DNA of 64,000 bases from Macrolepiota albuminosa. Lineage: Eukaryota > Basidiomycota > Agaricomycetes > Agaricales > Agaricaceae. Location of the stretch: contig JAMWFC010000046.1 of NCBI GenBank assembly GCA_027475525.1, forward strand, positions 434,001 to 498,000, read 5' to 3'. A program made the position numbers and the translations under genes. The notes beneath the pieces were generated by a model that saw only the letters and a program-made list of their open reading frames with translations, was not told the origin of the DNA and ran no database searches. Shown here in pieces: positions 44,510-55,394 of this stretch. The first letter of the stretch is position 1. Each line of letters begins with the position of its first letter.

Positions 44510-45388
44510 GCGTCCCGAGTGAGACCTTTGGATGGGGCCGGAGGAGGAGGGGGTGCCGTCGAGGCGTTGCAGGCGGAGGGGCTGGTCGAGGGAGTCGTGG
44601 GGGAGGTCGAGAGCGTCGCTGATGAATACTCCGGTGGCTCCGCTGTCGATGAGGGCCGAGACTGGTCCTGGGGCGCCGTCCAGCCTGGCATTGATGATGA
44701 AGGATCGGGAGGAACGGGACTGGAGCCCGGGGGGTGGTGGAGGCCCGTCCTTCGGGGCAGGGTTGGGGGAGTGGGGGATGTCGAAGGGGAGTTGCTGGTC
44801 ATCGGGGGTCGGGTCCCAGGTCAGGCGAAGGGTGAGGTGTCACCAATCGATGCGGGGGTTAGTGTCCCGGAGCCACGGGAGTCCTAAGACCAGGGGTGCG
44901 GAAGGGTGGAGTTTCGTTATCAACATCCGGAGGTTGTGAGTCTGTCCGTTGGCGAAGGTAACGGGCATACGCACGAAATGAGTGATATCCCCCGCCGTAG
45001 AGGCGTCGCCGTGGAAGAGGCAGAGCCGTACCAGGACCGGGAGTTGCTGGGCGGGTTCCGGGGCAAGGGTAGACCATGCTTCGTCGATGAAGTTGTCGGT
45101 GGCGCCGCTGTCAACGAGGGTGTTGAGGGGAGTTCCGGAGGGGGTGAGGCGGGTTTTGAGGAGGAGGGAGTGCGAAGAATGGGAGGGTAGGTAAGCCGTG
45201 AGGGTGTCCTGTATGAGTGCCGTAGAGCGAAGGTGTGAGACCGGGGCGGAGAAGACGTCGGGGTCGATTCCGCGATTTAGGGCGTCTTCCGGGTCTAAAT
45301 CGCCGGGTCGTTTTCCGAATACTCGTAGGTGGCGTCCTCCCCTTCGAAGGTCCAGGTGGCACGTCCCATGACCTGTCGTTTGGGACAC
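44510..45388 (-). CDS. A2 tandem aspartic proteases PR1 and PR2
   Basis: PR1 (45388-44843) has LVDSGATDNFIDEAW (active-site codons 45099-45113) and VLGLPWLRDTNPRIDW. PR2 has ALIDSGATGVFISDAL (44633-44647) and VLGLPWLRNTNPDIDW (extending below 44510). A single TGA at 44840-44842 lies between them, where A1 keeps CGA. Retropepsins normally act as homodimers; two linked copies could fold as one unit (inference). The frame is -1 relative to gag, and gag and pol overlap at 45295-45388. Confidence 0.88.
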
Positions 45389-46822
45389 TCGGAGATGAAA
45401 TGGTCTTTCTCACCGCAGAGTATACAGACACCCTCCCTTCTCCGTCGTTCCTGCACATCCGTCGGGACTTCGATCCAGGGTCGTCCCTTCTTTTGAAGCC
45501 GGTTGGCTCGGAGGGCCTCCTCGTCCCGCTCGTCGTCGAAGTCGAAGTCTTCGGGGTCTTCCGGGGGTTCCTCGGGGCTTGGCACGTCGCCCGGGTCGTG
45601 GGCAGCCACGGCGGCGTTGAGTTGGGCCTGGGGGCGGGCGCCGCTGCCGGGGTTAGCATTGGGCGGGCCGCGACTCACCGGGGGTCGGCTGCCAGGGAAC
45701 GCGGGGGGACCAGGGTTTCGACCTTGGGGATTGGGAGCTTCGCCGGAGGGCCAAGGGGGTCCTCCTCTAGGGTTCCAGGGGGGTCGGGAATTCAAATACT
45801 CGCTGCGGTCTTCCCAGTAGCGTTGGTCGATCTGCATGACGAGGGCCTTGTATCCGTCGTAGGAGGGTTGTTTCGGGGCGAGTCGGAGGACGTCCTTGAT
45901 ACGTTGTGGGAGGGCGCGGCGGAGGGCGTACCGGAGGGCGCTGTAATTCCAACCTGTCTCGTAAGCTTCCTTTTCAAAACGTACGATGAAGGTTGTGAAA
46001 CGTTCTTCAGAGCGCATCCGGAGATTGAAGAGGTTGTCCTCGGCCTCGGCCACGGTGTCGTAGATTCCGAACTTCCCGGAGAACTCGTCGACGAAGGCCT
46101 GCCAGCAAGCGAGTGCCGGATTGTTGGGGTCGAACTGAATGAGGGCCGTGTAGTGATCGAAGGCGATCCCCTGGAGGTATGATGCGGCAAAGGCCACCCG
46201 GGAGCTGTCAACCTGAAACGTGAGCGGCTTTGCCTGAAACGTATTAAGACACTGAGTGAGGAAGGTACGCCATTTCCGGGGGTCCCGGCCCGTGAAAGCG
46301 TCGGGCTTTTGGATGTCCAGTCGTCCTTCGCGGGCGAGGGCGTCGCGAGCGTCGTCCGGTCCGGCAGCGTTACGGGGAGGGGGGCCAGCATTGTAATAAT
46401 AGTAGTAATGATTACCCCCTCCTCCTTGAGGAGAAAAAGCACCAAGGGCGGGACCCCACCCGCCGGGAGGTCCTCCTCCGGGTGGCTCACCTGGAGGTCC
46501 ACGCCCGGGAGGTCCGTTGTCCCAAGGGGGTTCGTTCCTGCCAGGAGGGGGCCCAGGTCTCCACGCAGGGAGTGGCGGAGGTGGAGGGCCTGGGGGTCGT
46601 CCTCGAGGTTCAGCTGGGGGTGGTGGAGGCGGTCGGGGAGGGTTCGGCGGCGTCGGGTCAGGCGGAGGGGGATTAGGTGCTGGGTCGGGTGCCGGGTTGC
46701 GCGGGGGACGTTCAATCCGGGAGGGTCGAGCTTGCATCGGGGGTTGCGGGGGGTTCCGTAGGTCGAAGTGGGGTGGCGGATCGCGGCGGAAGTTGCGTTC
46801 CGGAGGGGCCGGGGCGGACGTG
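45295..46822 (-). CDS. A2 gag, 5' truncated by the gap
   Basis: Open from the gap to a TAG after ENDPAI. Pro/Gly-rich N-terminal region with HYYYYYN, capsid-like part (WRTFLTQCLNTFQAK, GIAFDHYTALIQFD, GKFGIYDTVAEAEDNLF), acidic stretch (EDPEDFDFDDERDEEA) and a zinc knuckle CILCGEKDHFISEC (C-x2-C-x4-H-x4-C). It packages element RNA. A GAAAAC run eight codons before the stop is shared with A1, but it is not a canonical slippery heptamer. Confidence 0.9.
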
Positions 46823-46922
46823 NNNNNNNNNNNNNNNNNNNNNNNNNNNNNNNNNNNNNNNNNNNNNNNNNNNNNNNNNNNNNNNNNNNNNNNNNNNNNN
46901 NNNNNNNNNNNNNNNNNNNNNN
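46823..46922. other. assembly gap of 100 N
   Basis: Exactly 100 N, the usual code for unknown gap size. Left is gag of A2; right is unrelated sequence, so the 5' part of A2 (rest of gag and the 5' LTR) is missing here. Confidence 0.97.
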
Positions 46923-48487
46923 ACGTTAGCTTTACGCTCATGCGGGACCTCGTAGTCAGGATCATAGTCGGACTCCATTCCATATTGACTGAAAGCAAAG
47001 TAGAGGCGCCATGTAAGGCGTGTCTCAAAGTCTTCCCAAGCTGATTTTATTAAGTCCTTATTCAACTTAGTCGGAAACATGAAGTTCATGCCTGGGCTTA
47101 GATGGAGATGAATGTCGTCAGGCAACGTTACATTAGGCGATGTATGTACAAAGCTACAATAACGAACTGCGGATAGTATGTTAAGTGGAACAGTCGATAG
47201 TAACGTTCGAATAACTAATAGCTGCGGTATTGTTAGATACCAGTCAGGGTACGTAGAGGGGTCATCGTACTTACAAATGACACGCCTGAAGATCAGGCTT
47301 TCCCCTTCCCCTTCCTTGCCTTTTGCGAAGTCAAGGACTTGACTTTCTTCAACTTCTTCACCGTGCCGGACTTCTTGGACTTGCCGGGGCCAGCCTTCGA
47401 GGATGAAGGACCGGGGCCACCTCAAGAGGTGGGCGTGGAGGGAGCGCCGGACTTCTTCTTTGGGCCACCATAAGGATTGAAGAAAAAGAAGAGTGTCGAT
47501 CAATAAAAGATCTGAAACGTGTCCAGAGACAAAGAGTCCATGCCCAAAGCGAAGAACAAATGTTCTTCGTCGTTGGTCAATGTTCTCCGTCAAGGTAGGA
47601 GTACTCACTTTGCCGGCGAGAGCTTTGCTGACAGCTGAGTAAACCATCTTTCGAATCGAATCGGAAGTGATTTTGCCCATCTCGACATCGGCATCGTTCT
47701 TGATGGTGGACTTGGCCTTCTTCTTGGAGGCAGAAGCGAGTTCCTGCGACTTCACCATGATCCAAGCGTGAACGCCAATCGGGACCAAGTCCTCTCAGAA
47801 GGCATTGTACACCTGCTGAGGAGCAGGGTCCGTTACTCATCCAGAGAGTTGAACCTCTCCGTTTGCGTCGTTGGCACAAAGATTGGCCGTTGAGCCGAAC
47901 CTTTGATGGCCTCCCATCGGGCAGAGATGGTGGGATGGAGGCCGTCCCAGATGTTCTGGGGGCGCAAGAGGGACTCCAGGTGCGTCACATCACGAAGCTT
48001 TGCAGCGAGCGCAGCAGTGAACACAGCCTTATTGCCGTTGACAGCGGTCTTAGCAAATATCAGCCAGATCATTCTGACCAGTGGCAGTCCCTGCGAACAG
48101 CGACAACAGCTGAACGCTTGGAGAGGCCTTCCCCTTGAAAGCATGGGGAAGTCCGTCCCGGGACGCAAGGTCCTCCCACCGACCAACGGTGGACCTAGCG
48201 GCGACAAGTTTCCCTGCCACAGCTTGGATCTGCATAGGCGGATCAGGAAGGGGGACGCGGTACTCCGAGGGGAGTGCCACGAGCAGTTCCGACAACGTCG
48301 AAGCTGCTGGGTACTTGGCGTACCGTGCCGACAAATCATCGACGCTGGGGGCCAACACGGCGGCTGCAGCATCAGCATGATCGTCATCGTCAATATCAAA
48401 GTGAGAAGACGAAGAATAAGCAGGCGCACGATCCACGGCCATAGCCGTATCAGCCCGAGAGTGGGTAGAACGCTGAGTACGAGACAT
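46923..48487 (-). pseudogene. candidate Penelope-like (Coprina-type) element, N-terminal part
   Basis: Starts with MSRTQRSTHSRAD at 48487. A one-base insertion near 48055 (between LADIC and KTAVNGN), a frame break near 47830 (after FNSLDE), and TGA codons at about 47794, 47423 and 47300 disrupt it. A Lys-rich block (GTVKKLKKVKSLTSQKARKG) is bounded by likely introns (GTGAGT near 47605, GTAAGT near 47276). The last exon has LHLSPGMNFMFPTKLNKDLI and WEDFETRLTWRLYF. These recall, from memory, the L-S-x-G-L-N-F-x-P-T start of Penelope-like RTs. RT itself is beyond the gap. The CCCTAA repeats by the start codon fit telomere-associated members. It could instead be another fungal repeat protein. Confidence 0.42.
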
Positions 48488-48505
48488 GAGGAGAGCGATT
48501 GCAAC

Positions 48506-48577
48506 TTAGGGTTAGGGAGGAGCCTCTCGACTTCGAGCGAAGGGAGAAGGAGAGGGCGACGGTAGGTCTGAGGTGTA
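48506..48577 (-). promoter_or_regulatory. 5' leader with telomeric CCCTAA repeats, copy 1
   Basis: On the minus strand, CTCCCTAACCCTAAG ends 20 nt before the ATG at 48487. The about 70-bp leader is almost identical to 58633-58703. Confidence 0.7.
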
Positions 48578-49370
48578 GTCATGGAAGCCTCCATTCGACA
48601 CAGGTGGGGATGATGCGCCTCGGCTATTGCCAACGTTTGGGTACTTTTACCAAGGGTACCGCGCGTCAAAGAACCAAGAGGTCACTGCAAGAGGTTTTTA
48701 CACGCATATTCGGTGTCATTCGGAGCGTCAGAGCGTCTGCGTCCATCCGCCACGTAGCGGGAGTGCAATGCTACGGCACACATCCTGGTGAGCGTCAACT
48801 GTTATCAACGTTGCCCCTGCCTTTACTAAGGGCAGGACTCAATGAGCGTCTTACGTGGCGTACGCGTTCCACAGATCCTCAACAGCGCCCTCTGCTCTTC
48901 TGACAAGGGAAAACTGCTTGGCACGTACCCTTAGTTTCCGAAGTATAAAGACTATATCTTAAGGGACGCAACGGCAGCGTGCTGCCGTACCCATTTGGGA
49001 AATTGGCACGATTTGCGTTCCCCCAGTGGGGTACTTGACCATCGATGATGCATCCATGTCCCCCACTGCCATTTAGTCGTTGAACTGCACCCGGTCTATC
49101 AGGGTAGTGAGACCTGTGAGATACGGGCTTGGCTAGTGATTACCCATTTCAGCTTTCGCATCATCTGCTGGACTGGATTGTTACCCCGTCGTCACAAACG
49201 ACGTGTTGCGACTCGTTTCCGAGCGACAACGGTACCAGACAGCTTTAGGGCGTCCCAGAACAGTTTTACAGTGTTGCCGTCGTCAGACGACTTCCCTGTG
49301 TGTGAAACCACGTTGTACAGCGGATGATCAAGTCCAGAGGACAGGGGGCACTGCCTGACCCTGTATAGCT
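48578..49370. other. no recognisable gene
   Basis: Upstream region of the preceding element and spacer. Small ORFs only. Confidence 0.5.
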
Positions 49371-50664
49371 TGTTGATTTGCTAATGACTGAAGAAAACCC
49401 CTGCCTTCCTCCTCATCATGTGTCATGATCGTGTCTTGATCGTCTGCAGGGTTACGTCCTTCTGCTTGGCCATTTGAATACGATTGGCTGCCAGACGTCA
49501 GCTGCTGTTCATCTGAATGAACCTGATTTTCTTCCTGTAATTGTGGTACAAAGATGCTCGCCGGTAGGAGAGCTGGAAGGGCTATGGCCTTAAATGCGCT
49601 GGTTCTCTTGTTAGTCTCTTTTACCTCCTGTTCCAGATCTTCAATTTCCCCTACGAGATCTCAAACTTCTTGCTTCCTATATTGTACTTCCTTGGGACGA
49701 TAGTTGTTGAGACTGCGCTAACATCAAAAGTCGTCGTGCCTTCAACTGTTCTTGTTTGACAGCACAGAGCTCATTTTGTGCTTGGGTCTTTTCATTAGTG
49801 AGCCTCATTGTCTCCAGCATTACCCCATATGCGCATGGATTTTGATAGTCCTGTCGGCTCTGACTTTCTTCCATTAAATTCATTTGTTTCGCTAAAGTGT
49901 TGATCGCATGCACGCATTGGTTAGTTTTATCCTTGAAACTTTCCCACCTTTTCTTGTCCAGCCGATGGTCAGCAGAGTCCTGTCCTGCCAAAGATCTCTG
50001 CTAGGAGATTGGGTAGCCTTGCTGGTTAAGACGATAAAGGACTATCAATCCCCACTATGCCTATCTCCAGTGCGTAGTTGGGTTGAATAAATTTCGGGGT
50101 ACCCATCACGCATTCGTTGCCTCCTACCACGGGGAGTCTATTCTTCAGCGCCCTCACGTCCTCTTTTTGCACGAGATGGAACCGGACCATGTCAGCAGTC
50201 GTTGTGCACCCTTGATATTCAATATGTTTTTCTTTAAAGCATCTCTCCATACCTTCTCTCAGCCTCGGTACTCCCATCTTGTTTCCGTCGCGGAACCATA
50301 TGATTCTTGCTTTATCATGTTTGGAGCGAACCGCATCCATCAGTTCCGGCCTGGGCCTCCTCTTTAACTCTGCTGTGAATCCAATTATTGCATAGTCCAA
50401 GGGTCTAGCTGAGGCTGAAGTCATGTTGTTTCGGATAGGTGGGTAGACTTGCAGATTGGATGAGTTCCGTCCAGCTTTAGGATTCCGGAGTAAATCTTCC
50501 AGCTGGCGGACAGCTGCGTTCGGGCCATTCCTGTTGAGACCTCATACAATTAGTTCTACTCTGGCAGAAAGTTGGGAATGGGTGTCTAAAGAGTCATGGT
50601 TGACTGCTTCATCAGACACAGGTCCTGGTAAGGGAGGAGGAGTGAATGGGGACTCGATTGTTAG
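49370..50664 (-). pseudogene. unrecognised coiled-coil protein gene, decayed
   Basis: Not recognised. From 50664 the frame reads TIESPFTPPPLPGPVSDEA, has a TGA near 50555, then AAVRQLEDLLRNPKAGRNS, PLDYAIIGFTAELKRRPRP and REGMERCFKEKHIEYQGC. A probable intron or frame break lies around 49990-50060. The remainder (KRWESFKDKTNQCVHAINTL, EIEDLEQEVKETNKR) predicts coiled coil, with another TGA near 49658, ending in MTHDEEEGRGFLQSLAN. Stops fit CGA to TGA changes. Confidence 0.4.
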
Positions 50665-50769
50665 GAGAGGGTCCATGTCTCAGATTTGTATACTCTGTCA
50701 CCCTGTACGATGTCGTGGTTTTTGCTCAAATTCTCGTAAAATACAGGTATTAGTGAATGGAGAGGGTTT

Positions 50770-50825
50770 CGTTTAGAGGTAGTGATGTGGTGATAATGCT
50801 GGTGCTGGTGCTGGTGATGGTGATG
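50770..50825. repeat. GGTGAT/GCTGGT microsatellite
   Basis: Short imperfect TGGTGA and TGCTGG units between the decayed gene and the copia fragment. Confidence 0.6.
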
Positions 50826-50848
50826 GGTACGGAGTAAGACCTGATTAC

Positions 50849-51745
50849 CCATACATGCGGGAGATCGGCTGTAGGGTATCCGCCTTGACGCTAGGCAAGC
50901 ACAACCCAAAAGTGTACGAAAGATCAGTCGAATGCGTGTTAGTAGGCTACGACATCAATTCAAAGGCGTATATGTGCTATGATAGGTCAACACAGAAGGT
51001 CTATATCACGTACGCTCCATTGAGAGTCACGACGACCAGCCGCTAGTGGAACGCCCTGCATCCCAGGACGTGAACGTGAACAAAACTATACCTCCAACAA
51101 TACAATCCATATCGGTTAGTTCGAACACCCAGCCATCAACAAAAACTCATGACGAAAACGAGCCCATATCAATTCCCGGTATCGTCCAACCTGACTTGAC
51201 CCAACCCGAACCAGTGGCAACTATTCCACCACCACAGGCACCTCCAGCATCGGCACCAGTGAATGAGCCGACTCAACCACGGCGTTCAGGACGAACAACA
51301 GTACCAACAATGAAGGCGGCTCCATACGATGCACGGCAGTAAGGGAAGCAAAAGAGTTAGTGGACAGGGTCACGGAAGCCAGCAGAGAACGACAAACAGC
51401 ACTGGAAGACTTGCAACGCGAGGTACCGGGGATTGAGCATGACGCAAGTGTGGAGGATGAACTCGATTGTATTATGATAGCATTGAACACGATCGAGGAT
51501 CCACACAACACAGATCCAGATGGCGATCCAGATACGCCAAGGACGTTGGAGGAGGCTGATCATCACCAGACTGGTCAAGGTGGGAAGCATTTTACCGTGA
51601 AGAACTAAATTCACTACATCCGCGTGAGAAAGTGCCAGCAGGGCAAAAGATATTCAAAGGACGCCCTGTCTTTAGGTTCAAACGAGATGAACGCGGCAAC
51701 ATCGGGTTCAAACGAGATGAACGCGGCAACATCGCCAGGTTCGTT
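50849..51745 (+). pseudogene. Ty1/copia polyprotein fragment
   Basis: Reads MREIGCRVSALTLGKHNPKV and VECVLVGYDINSKAYMCYDR, the C-terminal part of copia integrase. A frameshift near 51025 leads into a Pro/Thr-rich linker (QPRRSGRTTVPTMKAAPYD), then a stop, then the start of RT (PAGQKIFKGRPVFRFKRDE). A 30-bp direct duplication (51675-51734) repeats FKRDERGNI, and recognisable sequence ends right after. No LTR is seen. Confidence 0.8.
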
Positions 51746-52500
51746 ATTCCCATACCGTCCCCCCATTCCCCGCTTAATACATCTAGTATACGATCCTCTG
51801 ATAGCTCCCTGTTCCCCCTAGTGATCTTTGATGAAGATACGACTGAACAACCCGATGAGACTATGAATGTCTAACACCGAATGATGAGCCATGTTCGGCA
51901 TTGCTTGTCGAAGGATGCAAGAGGGTTCTGTACTGCGAACGGACGGCTCTCGAGGTCGATGACCTAGGACCCCGAAAGATATGATGCCGGGCGAGTCAAC
52001 GCTGGGCGAGGCATTGCAAAGGAAGTCGACGGAGAGTTCCTCGTCCGAGTGTAGTCCGGCCTAGGAGGATGCTGAGACGCGGGGAGTCTGCGGGGGACTG
52101 TGGCGGGCGGAATAATGAGTCAATCAAGCACATACCGGCCGCCAAGGTCGGCGCCATGCATGAAACAAGACGAGCTCATGAGAGCTTGCGACAGCCGTCA
52201 GTTTCGAGAACAGATGAGTATAGAAAAATTTTAGAGACCGGAAAGAAATAGATAAAAAAAAACAAACAATAATAAGCTTTGACAATGCAATGGCAATGGA
52301 CAATTTTGGGCCTCGAGCCGTAGAAGAGGCACCAAGATTCATCCACCCTTTGGTAAAGCGATTTGATACTGGACGATGCCGGAAGTGATGTCCCCACAGG
52401 TCAAGGTATACACAGTCGTTTGGGTGTTTCCTGACGTCGCGTTTGCCGTCGTATGATCGCGCGGTGTGTTTTGCTAAATACAATCCTCACACAGTCCTTT
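51746..52500. other. no recognisable gene
   Basis: Small ORFs on both strands without motifs. Confidence 0.4.
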
Positions 52501-52533
52501 CCTCTTTTAAAAGATCTTTTCCATTACCCTTAT

Positions 52534-53311
52534 TTAAAATATAACGCGTACCTTGCCTTGCTCTCGCACCATCTCGGACAATGACAAAGAGGTGATTCTT
52601 TTCAAGTTTCGGTCAAGAACGTGCATCTGGTTTTCACTGGGAAGGAGAGAATATAAAGGAACAACAATCAAAGCCATCATCTTCGCGGCCAAATTCGTAG
52701 TTGAGTTCATCCTCATCGTTACTCTCTAGAGCATCTGGGTCGTCAATCACTCCATCATCGACGTCTGAACGCTCAATTGTTGCGATCAGCTTCTCCCAAG
52801 TCAAAGTCTTCCGCCTCGACGTCCGCTACAGAACAATGATTAAGAGATGAAGAAGTCATTCAATAGAAGCACTTGCCATGTGCCGGTCCCACCGTTTCTG
52901 TCTTGGATGCGGCAATCATGTACAACGTCACTCACCTTTCGTCGGTGACCCTTCTTCCACAAATACCCGGATTTTATCACACCTTCTTCCAAGTTTTGAC
53001 GTTGTCTCCGCATATCGGCAGACTTCCAGCCATCCTCTTCCTCATTCTTCTTCCTCTGAATCCTCCCCACTTGCGAACCTGCGTTCAGCGATTGATGAAA
53101 GTGCTGCGATTATCGTGGCGATAACGCCCGCCGCGTCCACCACGATCATCTTAATCGCGTGAATAACGACTGTCGTATGGGCGGGGATCGTAAAACCTTG
53201 CGACTGTTCAGAGTAATTATCAAAACAGGGGCCGCATGTAGTCAAAAAGTATCTAACAGTCATGACGCTTAGGAGGCCCATAATATCAACCAGGGGTAGG
53301 TGTCCTCGCAC
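52534..53311 (-). pseudogene. PH-domain protein remnant
   Basis: An acidic stretch (SGEDSEEEE) is put out of frame by one extra A near 53042, then DGWKSADMRRQRQNLEEGVI and KSGYLWKKGHRRK, the first strands of a PH domain. GTGAGT (about 52961) ends this exon. Downstream blocks (TWEKLIATIERSDVDDG, NDEDELNYEFGRED and MHVLDRNLKRITSL) may be later exons. The rest of the PH domain was not found. PH domains bind phosphoinositides on membranes; the protein is otherwise unidentified. Confidence 0.4.
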
Positions 53312-54680
53312 GTCCCCGACGAGCCTACGAGAAATGAACCAATAGAAGCACTGGATGCGGCAATCTCGTCATTGCGATGTACAGAAGTTGCAGCGAGAGC
53401 CCTTCTCCCTCGCCTTTCCTCTATAGCCTTCTGTCCAAACTTTGCTTTGAGTTTCTGACACATACTGGTGATTCTTGTCAAGAATACAAGAATACCGAGG
53501 TAGCCCTGGTGTGTATTTTCGTGTTATTCTTCTCTTCTGTCAAGTAGTCCGCTGCTGTTCGGAGGCTAAAATAGTTTGTTATCGGATGCTGGCGCGCAGC
53601 GACATTGAGGACAGGAGGAGCAGTGGGGAACAGTGTTTTGTTTTCGGCAAAATTGCTGACCTGCAGGGCAAAGGCTGCCATCTTTCATCTTGGTAAAAAA
53701 GCTCGAGCAAATGAATGAAAACTCTACTTTCGCGCCTTCCTTCCCCTCCGTCCACATCATTTCTCGCAACTTGAGAACGCGACTGAGAACCCCCACGCGA
53801 CGCTTGAAATAATTCCATGATTACCATCCCCGCCCTCTTGCAATTCTGGGCACAATCCCCCGAGGCCGTCAATCTCCTCCCAGACGCTGCATTTTGTCGT
53901 TTGTCGTCATTGTTTGTATACCTCTATATGCATATGGCCTGCGCTTCCCGTTGAAATTTACCAGATGTCAGAGATGGATGCCACTGTTGACCTTTTCGAA
54001 CCTCATCCTCCAAATCAGGATATTGTCACCTCTTCCACCTTCGTCATCCCCATGTTCGTTAAAGTCGTCCTTCGTAGCACCTCCGAAATTCAAATCGATC
54101 TCTTCTTGACTCGGCCCGTCCTCCGTCGGCGGGGATTTTCCCCACCCGTTCACAGACCAGCCGCCCCGAAGCGTGTCCCACGCAACATTTAAATCCTCGC
54201 CATCCGGCTCACCCCTGCTCGTCTCCTCGTCATCGTCTCCTGGCAATTCCGCGAGCTCCCTATGCAGGACTGGAAGGTGATTCGCACGTGGGACGAGGGC
54301 ACCTGCCTTGTCGAACGCAAACGGATGTGTATGACCTGGGAGTTTTGAACCTGGACTATGACCAAGGCAAACGCTGCTGCTGACTGTGCGAGCGTGTAGG
54401 TGTTGCTATTTGTGGAGAGACGTGAGGAGTGCCGAAGGGTGTTGGCACGGGAGACAGTAGTGGACATTGAGGGGGCGGGAGATCGAGTGGAGAATGTGGA
54501 CATGGAGGAGCCGCAGCGGGATGCGGTGGGTGAAGGAGGTGCTGGCCGGTTGAGCGTGAGAGGGCAACTTGAGAACGCGACTGAGACTCTAATCCACATA
54601 ATCGAATGGGCTGTGAGAGTACGGAATATATGTTCCTTGTTAGGCGCGGGCGGAATCAAGATCACTGACAGTTTGAATGT
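53312..54680 (-). other. unresolved host-like region with an acidic ORF
   Basis: On the minus strand 54330-53968 reads HPFAFDKAGALVPRANHLPV then GDDDEETSRGEPDGEDLNVA, a plausible exon of an unknown acidic protein. The rest holds small ORFs whose coding status I cannot decide. Confidence 0.3.
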
Positions 54681-54689
54681 GGCTGTGCA

Positions 54690-54812
54690 GTCCCAATGCG
54701 GTAATTGGGTCACACACTGAATATAGAAGCATACTCTCACGACTTTTGAGGTCCCAATGCGGTAATTGGATCACACACCGAATATAGAAGCATATTCTCA
54801 CGACCTTTGAAG
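54690..54812. repeat. 61-bp subtelomeric tandem repeat
   Basis: Two copies of an about 61-bp unit with core TCCCAATGCGGTAATTGG and GAATATAGAAGCAT. Diverged relatives occur at 55218-55394. Confidence 0.75.
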
Positions 54813-54944
54813 TTAATTTAATTATTTATATATATTTGTTTGCTTTTTTTTTACTTAGATAAACTATTAATCAAATAGCAGGTTTTGTTGCTAAAGCAAT
54901 GTGGAAATATTTGCTAATTTTAAAATTGAAATGAAGTTTCACAT

Positions 54945-55160
54945 ACCCCTAACCCTAGGGGCCCGACCCTAACCCTACATTGAGGCCGTCTTAATGGCAA
55001 TGATGCTTCAGACCTAACCCTAGGTGCCCAGCCCTAACCCTAACTGAGCCGTCTTAATGGCGATGGTTTCAGACCCTAGCCCTAATGTCTGAACCCTAAC
55101 CCTAATGTCTGGACCCTGACTGTCTGAACCCTAACCCTAATGTCTGGACCCTGACTCTAG
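54945..55160. repeat. interstitial telomeric repeats
   Basis: Many CCTAACCC units separated by short unique spacers such as GAGCCGTCTTAATGGC and AATGTCTG. They match the TTAGGG telomere repeat common in fungi. This points to a former or nearby chromosome end. Confidence 0.8.
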
Positions 55161-55240
55161 TGAGTCTTGTTGATATTCTTGTTTTTTTTTTCAATCACGT
55201 GGACATGTGGCTGTGCTGCCCCAATCCGGTAATTGGGTTG

Positions 55241-55394
55241 CACGCTCAATATAGAAGCATATTCCCACAGCCTTGGTTCCAATGCCGCAATTGAATTGCA
55301 TGCCCAATATAGAAGCACACGCTCAATATAGAAGCATATTCCCACAGCCTTGGTTCCAATGCCGCAATTGAATTGCATGCCCAATATAGAAGCA
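55241..55394. repeat. exact 77-bp tandem duplication
   Basis: 55241-55317 and 55318-55394 are identical. Same length as two other duplications at 61215 and 61492. Confidence 0.9.

Larger units (their letters stand above)
38042..46822 (-). mobile_element. Ty3/gypsy chromovirus A2, nearly intact, 5' end lost in gap
   Basis: From high to low coordinates: gag, tandem proteases, RT, RNase H, integrase-chromodomain, opposite-strand accessory gene, PPT, 3' LTR. Gag is open to the N gap. All of pol (45388-41009) lies in one frame and is interrupted only by TGA at 44840-44842 and at 42674-42676. This makes A2 the best copy for reading the family's structure. Confidence 0.93.

Noticed and set aside
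45235..46182. 315-residue plus-strand ORF opposite A2 gag
   Set aside because: Antisense shadow of gag. The corresponding A1 region is shorter and has no conserved starts or introns, unlike the true antisense gene.
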